From contig JAVBMU010000103.1 in assembly GCA_031552185.1 (NCBI GenBank), forward strand, positions 1-9,815: a DNA stretch of 9,815 nt, written 5' to 3'. Under the pieces are notes generated by a model. It saw nothing but the letters and a program-made list of their open reading frames with translations. It was not told where the DNA came from and ran no database searches. Source of the DNA: JAVBMU01 sp031552185. Its GTDB lineage: Bacteria; Actinomycetota; Actinomycetes; Actinomycetales; Cellulomonadaceae. The position numbers were made by a program, and so were the translations under genes. How positions within the stretch are numbered: the first letter of the stretch is position 1; every line of letters begins with the position of its first letter. This document shows, one piece after another, positions 5,653 to 9,815 of this stretch.

Positions 5653-6750
5653 ATGGGTCGCATGACGATGCCGTTGGCTCGCTTCCGCCGACCGCTCGCC
5701 GTCACACTGTGTGTGCTGGTCGGTTTCGGTTGTTTCGGTCCGGGCGGCGGGTCGGTGGGCCGATCGGCCCGTTCGCCCCTGCCGGCGCCGTCCGCGCCGT
5801 CGCCGCCGCCGTCCGCGCCGTCGCCGCCGTGGTCCGCGGCAGTGATGACGGCGGACGGCCGGCCGGGCGCCGCCGATCCGGGGACCGGTCCGACGGCGGG
5901 CACGTCGGCACGCCGGCTGGAGTCCCTGACGGCGACCCAACTGCGCGCATTGCAGGTCCCGACCATCCCCGACGCGCCCCTGGGCGCGCCGCCCGAGGCC
6001 CGAGCCCTGGCCCGGTCCCTGGCCGAGCGCCGGATTCGCGCGGCCCGGGTCCGCGCCGAGGCGGCCGCAAAGGCCAAGGCCGCCGCGAAGGCGCAAGAGC
6101 AGGCCCGGGCCGCGGCGGCGAAGGCCGCGGCGGCCCGCGGCGCGCCGAACTGCGCCGTCGCCAAGTGCATCGCCTTGACGTTCGACGACGGTCCCGGCCC
6201 CGATACGCAGCGCCTCCTGAAGACCCTGGCCGCCAAGAAGGTTCGCGCCTCGTTCTTCCTCCTCGGCCGCAACGTCGCGGCCCGGCCCGGGGTGGTCACC
6301 GCCATCGCCCGCGGCGGGCACGCCCTGGGCAATCACACCTGGGATCACAAGAACCTCACCACGCTGCCCGAACCCGAGCTGGCGGCGCAGTTCAGCCGCA
6401 CCGCCGGGGCCGTTCGGAACGCGACGGGCGCCAACCCGACGATGGTTCGCCCGCCCTACGGCGCGTTGAACGACGGCGTCCGCGCCTGGCTGGCCCGGTC
6501 CCGGACCCCGGTGATTATGTGGAACGTCGACACGCTGGACTGGAAGACGCGGTCCGCTCTCATCACCACGCAGCGGGCGCTCGACGGCGCGCGACCCGGT
6601 GCGATCATCCTGATGCACGACATCCACGCCTCGACCGTCGACGCCGTGCCCGGCATCATCGACGGCCTCCGCGCCCGCGGCTACACCCTCGTCACCGTCC
6701 CGCAGCTCTTCGGCGGCGCCGCACCCGCGGGGGTCCACTTCGCGCGCTGA
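5653..6750 (+). CDS. Exported polysaccharide deacetylase (NodB/CE4 family)
   Basis: The 365-residue product removes acetyl groups from amino sugars; for an exported actinobacterial enzyme the likely substrate is peptidoglycan GlcNAc or MurNAc, though chitin-type oligomers are possible. The N-terminus (MGRMTMPLARFRRP, then LAVTLCVLVGFGC) is an export signal; Cys27 lacks a standard lipobox (GFGC). A Pro/Ser/Ala-rich stretch follows (~36-62). An Ala/Lys/Arg/Glu-rich helical, probably coiled-coil, stalk (~115-162) separates it from the catalytic domain. The NodB domain (~165-355) has all five CE4 motifs: TFDDGP (176-181, metal Asp and catalytic Asp), HTWDH (228-232, metal His pair), RPPYG (266-270), DTLDW (293-297) and LMHD (320-323). 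Nothing catalytic is missing. It stands alone after the repeat interval and converges on the MFS gene. Confidence 0.93.
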   Translation: MGRMTMPLARFRRPLAVTLCVLVGFGCFGPGGGSVGRSARSPLPAPSAPSPPPSAPSPPWSAAVMTADGRPGAADPGTGPTAGTSARRLESLTATQLRALQVPTIPDAPLGAPPEARALARSLAERRIRAARVRAEAAAKAKAAAKAQEQARAAAAKAAAARGAPNCAVAKCIALTFDDGPGPDTQRLLKTLAAKKVRASFFLLGRNVAARPGVVTAIARGGHALGNHTWDHKNLTTLPEPELAAQFSRTAGAVRNATGANPTMVRPPYGALNDGVRAWLARSRTPVIMWNVDTLDWKTRSALITTQRALDGARPGAIILMHDIHASTVDAVPGIIDGLRARGYTLVTVPQLFGGAAPAGVHFAR

Positions 6751-6804
6751 CCGTGCCCGCGCGTGCTGACCCGGCCGGTGCGGCTCCGCGACGCCGTTGC
6801 GGAC

Positions 6805-6870
6805 GCTCCGCCGGCCCGCTCCGCCGGCCCGCTCCGCCACTCTGCCGGCCCGCTCCGCCGGCCCGCTCCG
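6805..6870. repeat. 13-bp tandem repeats between convergent genes
   Basis: GCTCCGCCGGCCC occurs at 6805, 6818 and 6852, with degenerate copies at 6831-6851 and 6865. They fill the 132-bp gap between the deacetylase stop and the MFS stop. The pyrimidine/GC bias and lack of a T tract give no clear terminator, although CCGGC/GCCGG pairings between copies could form alternative hairpins. Confidence 0.6.
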
Positions 6871-6882
6871 CCGCCGCGCCGG

Positions 6883-8211
6883 TCAGGCGTCGGCCGGCGC
6901 CTCCTGCGCCAGGGTCCCCGCCGTCGTCCGCACCGGCGCGGGTGTCCGCGCCGCCCGGGTGCCGAACACCACCGCCGCCGCCGCGTACACCGCGGCCAGG
7001 GCGAGGAAGACGGCGCGCGACCACCCGTCGTCGGGCAAGGTGAACCCGGCCAGCGCCGCCGCCCCGACGAACGCCGCGTTGTACAGCACGTCGTAGAACG
7101 CGAAGGCGCGCCCGCGGAAGGCGTCCTCGGCGTCGCGCTGGACGATGGTGTCCACTGCAATCTTGGTCGCCTGGGCGGCCAGGCCGAGCAGCGTGGCCCC
7201 GGTCAGGACGACGACGCGGTCCGGCGTCGTACCGAGTAGGACCTGGCTCGCCGCGGCCAGCGCGAGCATCAGCGCGATCCACGCCTGGGGGCCGGTGCGG
7301 CGCGAGATCACCGGGGTGAGCACCACGGCGCCGAACCCACCGAGCGCCGTCAGGCCGAGAATGAACGCAAAGGTGGCGATTCCGGCTTGGGTGTCGGCCG
7401 GATCGGACAAGAGATTCCGGGAGATCAGGATCGCGGCGATAAAGACGACGCCGTAGCAGAACCGGTGCAACGCCATCACCCCGAGCGCCTGGCCAGGGGT
7501 GCGGCGGGCCACCAAGTAGCGCGCGCCGTCCGCCAGGCCGCGCGCCACCCGGGCGATCGCCGAGGTGAGCGCGCCGCCGGCCCGGACCTGCGGGCCGAGC
7601 TGGTCGCGGCGCAACCGCAGCGCGAGGCCGGACGCGATCGCGAAGACGATCGCCGCGCTGAGCAGCGCGGCGGCGTCCCGGCCGCGGCCTTCCGCGGCGA
7701 CAAAGCGCAACAACAGCCCGATGCCGCCCCCGACGAACGCCGACGCCGCGCCGAGCGTCGGGGTGAGCGAGTTCGCGGTCAGCAGCAGCGGTCCGTCGAC
7801 GACGAGCGGTTGCCCCGCGGACAGCCCGGCGAGCAGGAACCGGTTGATCGACAGCGCCGCCAGCGCGAGGACATAGATCCAGGCGGTGACGCCGGTGGTC
7901 GCCATCAGCAGCGCCATCGTCCCGGCGAGGACCACCCGGATGGCGTTGCCGAGGGCGAGCACCTGCCGCCGGCTCCAGCGGTCGAGCAACACGCCCGCGA
8001 ACGGGCCGACGATCGTGAAGGGCGCCAGCATCACGGCGAACCCCGCCGCGATGGCACCCGCCGTCGCCGCTTTCTCCGGGCTGAAGAACAGCAGCGCCGC
8101 AAGGCCGACCTGGAACATCCCGTCCCCGCACTGGGAGACGAGCCGGACGGCGAACAACTTGCGGAACCCGCTCAGGCGCAGGAGCGCGCCCAGTTCCCGG
8201 ATGACATCCAC
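6883..8211 (-). CDS. MFS transporter
   Basis: The 442-residue integral membrane protein has about a dozen hydrophobic segments. The loop 2-3 signature of the major facilitator superfamily, FAGVLLDRWSRRQVLALGN, is at 71-89. A second-half phrase, DTIVQRDAEDAFRGRAFAFY (354-373), resembles a signature I associate with a widespread actinobacterial MFS subfamily of unknown substrate. A long cytoplasmic loop (~200-235) links the two six-helix halves, and the tail after ~420 is disordered. The start is GTG (8211-8209), nine bases after the stop of the SRPBCC-DUF2867 gene, so the two are probably one operon. A drug or metabolite exporter is plausible by context (repressor-type operators upstream), but substrate and direction cannot be read from sequence. 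Confidence 0.9.
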   Translation of the reverse strand: MDVIRELGALLRLSGFRKLFAVRLVSQCGDGMFQVGLAALLFFSPEKAATAGAIAAGFAVMLAPFTIVGPFAGVLLDRWSRRQVLALGNAIRVVLAGTMALLMATTGVTAWIYVLALAALSINRFLLAGLSAGQPLVVDGPLLLTANSLTPTLGAASAFVGGGIGLLLRFVAAEGRGRDAAALLSAAIVFAIASGLALRLRRDQLGPQVRAGGALTSAIARVARGLADGARYLVARRTPGQALGVMALHRFCYGVVFIAAILISRNLLSDPADTQAGIATFAFILGLTALGGFGAVVLTPVISRRTGPQAWIALMLALAAASQVLLGTTPDRVVVLTGATLLGLAAQATKIAVDTIVQRDAEDAFRGRAFAFYDVLYNAAFVGAAALAGFTLPDDGWSRAVFLALAAVYAAAAVVFGTRAARTPAPVRTTAGTLAQEAPADA

Positions 8212-8223
8212 GCCCCGAGGCTA
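8212..8223 (-). promoter_or_regulatory. Possible internal leaderless -10 box for the MFS gene
   Basis: TAGCCT (8223-8218) fits TANNNT, overlaps the TAG stop of the upstream gene and is followed by six bases before the GTG. This is the same geometry as at the NUDIX gene. It could let the transporter be expressed without the SRPBCC-DUF2867 gene. No -35 box is clear, and a six-base match in the right place can occur by chance. Confidence 0.3.
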
Positions 8224-9429
8224 TCGGGCCGGGCGGGTGCTCGGTCCGTCCGGCGTGCTGCGGTCGGCCGCCGCCGGCCCGGGGTCGCCGTCCGCGCCCC
8301 GCTCCCCGCCGGGGCGCGGCGGCAGCGCGGCCGAGCGCAGCATCCGTCGCACGACGCGCGGATGGAACCACCGCACGACCGCCCAGTAGGCGCGGCCCAG
8401 TCCGTTGTGAATAGCCACGGTCGTGGTCACAGTGACGCGCGGGCCGCGCAGTGGCGGCGTCCTGGCCGGCTCGGCGGGGTTCGGCGGCGAGTCCTCGCCC
8501 GGACGCGGCTCGGCGGGGCGGCGACGCGTATCCTCGCCGGCCGCTCCGGGCCCGCCCGCCTCGCCGTCGTAGCCGACGACGTCGATCCCGACGCGGAAGG
8601 AGAGGTGGCGGTCGTCGACGCCCAGGAGGGCCTCCGTCGGCGAGGCGGCGAGGAGCGGGAATCCGGTCGGCGGCGGGTCGGCCGGGACTCGCAGCAGTCC
8701 CAACGGCCGCACGGCGAGGTCCCGCAACCGCAGCAGCATTCGGATGACGGGGACCTGGCGCGGCCCGAGCACCAGGCGCGCCCAGGTCACCGGGTCCTGC
8801 GGGTCGCGGGGGAGCAGCGGCGTCGTCCACGCGTCGGCGCCGTCGATCCGGGCCAGGGCGGGCGCGAGCAGCGGGCCGGGTTCGACCGCGGCAGGCCGGA
8901 CCACGCGGGCGCGCATTCGGGGCGCCAGCGCGCGCACCCATCGTGGGGCGGCCTGCCCGCGGTGCGCGTTGCCGGCGGCCGATCGTTCGACGTGATCGAA
9001 CATGTCCTCCAGGCAGGCGTCGTGGATCGGGCGGATCAGCACCGGCCAGAGCAATGCGCCCGTGGGGGACAGCCGCGCGTCGATCGTGTGCCGGAGCACG
9101 GCGGTGGCGGGCGGTGCCGAGCCGGCCGGCGGTGCCGAGCCGGCCGGCGGGCCGTCGGCAGCGCGGACCTCCAAGGTGTGGGTGCCGCGCAGCGGGCCGC
9201 CGGGCTCGAACTCGAACCGAACGAACCGCCCCGGCTCGTGGTCGACGACGCGATATCGCACCGGACCGTGTCCGCCGCGGGAGCCGACGGCCAGGCCGCG
9301 GTCCAGGGCGATCGGCTCGACCAGATCGGTGTGCCAGATGGCGTCGGCGGGGGACGCCAACGTCTCCAGCAACTCGCCGAGCCTGGCGGGGGACAGGGCG
9401 ACCTCACGCTCATGGACGTTGCGAACCAT
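8221..9429 (-). CDS. SRPBCC (START-like) - DUF2867-like fusion protein
   Basis: The 402-residue soluble protein starts at ATG 9429, seven bases after a perfect GGAGG; the longer in-frame start at 9696 would run through the operators. Residues ~1-150 resemble an SRPBCC fold, a helix-grip domain with a hydrophobic pocket (VALSPARLGELLETLASPAD, GGHGPVRYRVVDHEPGRFVR, LLWPVLIRPIHDACLEDMFD). Residues ~198-365 resemble DUF2867: TTPLLPRDPQDPVTWARLVL, MLLRLRDLAVRPLGL, LLGVDDRHLSFRV and HNGLGRAYWAVVRWFHPRVV. A low-complexity insert (~286-328) splits the second domain, and an 18-bp duplication encodes PPAGSAPPAGSA at ~94-105. The ligand is unknown; SRPBCC proteins bind hydrophobic molecules or act as cyclases. 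It probably heads an operon with the MFS gene. Domain assignment is by remembered motifs, firmer for SRPBCC than for DUF2867. Confidence 0.82.
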   Translation of the reverse strand: MVRNVHEREVALSPARLGELLETLASPADAIWHTDLVEPIALDRGLAVGSRGGHGPVRYRVVDHEPGRFVRFEFEPGGPLRGTHTLEVRAADGPPAGSAPPAGSAPPATAVLRHTIDARLSPTGALLWPVLIRPIHDACLEDMFDHVERSAAGNAHRGQAAPRWVRALAPRMRARVVRPAAVEPGPLLAPALARIDGADAWTTPLLPRDPQDPVTWARLVLGPRQVPVIRMLLRLRDLAVRPLGLLRVPADPPPTGFPLLAASPTEALLGVDDRHLSFRVGIDVVGYDGEAGGPGAAGEDTRRRPAEPRPGEDSPPNPAEPARTPPLRGPRVTVTTTVAIHNGLGRAYWAVVRWFHPRVVRRMLRSAALPPRPGGERGADGDPGPAAADRSTPDGPSTRPAR

Positions 9430-9436
9430 GGTTGAA

Positions 9437-9441
9437 CCTCC
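9437..9441 (-). promoter_or_regulatory. Strong ribosome binding site of the SRPBCC-DUF2867 gene
   Basis: GGAGG on the minus strand, seven bases before ATG 9429, fixes the start of the fusion gene. Its last base pairs overlap the proximal operator, so repressor bound there would cover the ribosome binding region of the template. Confidence 0.75.
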
Positions 9442-9457
9442 ATACGGTGCCGTACGG
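9440..9457. promoter_or_regulatory. Proximal 18-bp operator-like palindrome
   Basis: CCATACGGTGCCGTACGG pairs at seven of nine symmetrical positions. It matches the distal palindrome (read on the opposite strand) at 15 of 18 positions. Size, symmetry and CCRTACG half-sites are typical of TetR/AcrR-family operators; the regulator itself is not in the window. Confidence 0.6.
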
Positions 9458-9466
9458 TGTCGGGTT

Positions 9467-9484
9467 CCGTACGCTAGCGTATGG
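9467..9484. promoter_or_regulatory. Distal 18-bp operator-like palindrome over the -10 box
   Basis: CCGTACGCTAGCGTATGG pairs at eight of nine symmetrical positions with an uninterrupted 12-bp core (TACGCTAGCGTA). Its centre is 27 bp from the centre of the proximal copy. On the minus strand it contains TACGCT (9481-9476), a good actinobacterial -10 box, so a bound repressor would block RNA polymerase. No clear -35 is seen. Confidence 0.6.
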
Positions 9485-9656
9485 CGGGACTCCGGAGCCA
9501 GGCTCGGGGGGCGCCGCTCAGCGGATTGCCAGTTTCCCGGGAAGCAAGAAGCGACCACCGCACTGTTCCGCGCACATGTGCCAAACGCGGGAACGAACGA
9601 GGGCTGGATTGCGCTGGGCCAATTTGGCGCCGCCGGCCCCGTGACCGCGCCGTTTT
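9485..9656. other. Intergenic stretch with small palindromes
   Basis: No convincing gene is seen. Base composition around 9540-9640 is visibly less GC-rich than in the flanking genes, which supports a non-coding, regulatory stretch. It holds the perfect 10-bp palindromes TTCCCGGGAA (9534-9543) and GCACATGTGC (9572-9581). It may contain the promoter of a rightward gene. Confidence 0.45.
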
Positions 9657-9684
9657 GTGAACTGGTCACTTCTACTGCGGTCAC
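9641..9684. promoter_or_regulatory. GTGACC/GGTCAC inverted and direct repeats
   Basis: GTGACC (9641-9646) is inverted relative to GGTCAC (9664-9669), which recurs directly at 9679-9684. GTGA-ACTGG-TCAC (9657-9669) is a further inverted pair. Three related sites in 44 bp ahead of a possible rightward gene suggest regulator binding, but no family can be named. Confidence 0.3.
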
Positions 9685-9815
9685 GGCCCGCCACATCGAA
9701 CCACGACATGCTGCGCTGCCACCCGCGCGACCCGGCCATGATCGCCCGGACCCGCGCCGGATCCGCCGTCATCGCCGGCGAACTCCTTGGCATCACCGAC
9801 ATCATCGAATGCGCC
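9657..9815 (+). CDS. Possible partial gene start, unidentified
   Basis: From GTG 9657 the plus-strand frame is open to the window edge (53 codons); an ATG at 9708 is an alternative start. From 9708 onward nearly every third base is G or C, and the peptide looks protein-like (RTRAGSAVIAGELLGITDII). This marks the likely coding frame. No ribosome binding site precedes either start, so the true start may differ or the piece may be a remnant. I do not recognise the family; it does not look like the helix-turn-helix of a TetR regulator. An opposite-strand frame (start at 9772 with AAGGAG ten bases before it) competes for the same DNA but decays in codon bias to the left. Confidence 0.3.
   Translation, partial: MNWSLLLRSRPATSNHDMLRCHPRDPAMIARTRAGSAVIAGELLGITDIIECA

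Noticed and set aside
5116..6840. Minus-strand 574-codon frame opposite the deacetylase
   Set aside because: It is a GC-bias shadow of a gene with all five NodB motifs on the other strand, and it also runs through the repeats.
6692..8941. Minus-strand 749-codon frame overlapping the MFS and fusion genes
   Set aside because: It is highly Arg/Pro/Gly-rich with no membrane pattern. The MFS frame has hydrophobic segments and motif A.
8221..9696. Longer 491-codon form of the SRPBCC-DUF2867 protein
   Set aside because: The extra 89 codons cross the -10 box, both palindromes and the ribosome binding site, and do not fit the fold. ATG 9429 follows a perfect GGAGG.
9518..9772. Small minus-strand gene of 84 codons with AAGGAG before ATG 9772
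   Set aside because: Codon bias is lost in its left half, which has the lowest GC content around it, and the product resembles nothing I know. It may instead be the shadow of the rightward frame. Kept only as an alternative.

Overview
The window is very GC-rich chromosomal DNA with strongly G/C-biased third codon positions, GTG starts and few AT-rich gaps. It is typical of a high-GC Actinomycetota. A Frankia-like or similar lineage is possible, but the sequence alone does not fix the genus. No rRNA, tRNA, CRISPR array, insertion-sequence transposase or prophage gene is visible.

Left third (1-4932): this is the conserved actinobacterial block known from Mycobacterium (Rv3907c-Rv3910) and Streptomyces, usually close to oriC. 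On the minus strand, reading leftwards, are a NUDIX hydrolase, a secreted and membrane-anchored DUF6049 protein, and the first ~55 codons of what by position should be the MurJ lipid II flippase. The three reading frames overlap by 4 nt at each junction, so they look translationally coupled. Diverging from them on the plus strand is the CCA-adding tRNA nucleotidyltransferase (pcnA/cca). A 122-bp gap holds both promoters; the NUDIX side has a leaderless-type -10 box.

Middle (4933-5652): a 720-bp gene-free interval holds the most unusual structure in the window. Six 20-bp direct repeats (core CGAGTCAGTAC) face three 20-bp repeats in the opposite orientation (core GTACTGACT), with a small C/G hairpin between the two arms. 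About 145 bp further on is a near-perfect tandem duplication of a 36-bp unit with a 39-bp period.

Right half (5653-9815): an exported polysaccharide (probably peptidoglycan) deacetylase of the NodB/CE4 type lies on the plus strand and converges on an MFS transporter. The transporter is the second gene of a probable two-gene minus-strand operon. The first gene encodes an unusual fusion of an SRPBCC (START-like) domain to a DUF2867-like domain. Its promoter carries two closely similar 18-bp imperfect palindromes, one over the -10 box and one over the ribosome binding site, which look like TetR-family operators. The last ~160 bp may hold the start of another plus-strand gene that I cannot identify.

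The left block serves core functions: tRNA maturation, nucleotide clean-up and envelope biogenesis. The deacetylase acts on the cell wall. The SRPBCC-DUF2867/MFS pair looks like a repressor-controlled export or detoxification unit.
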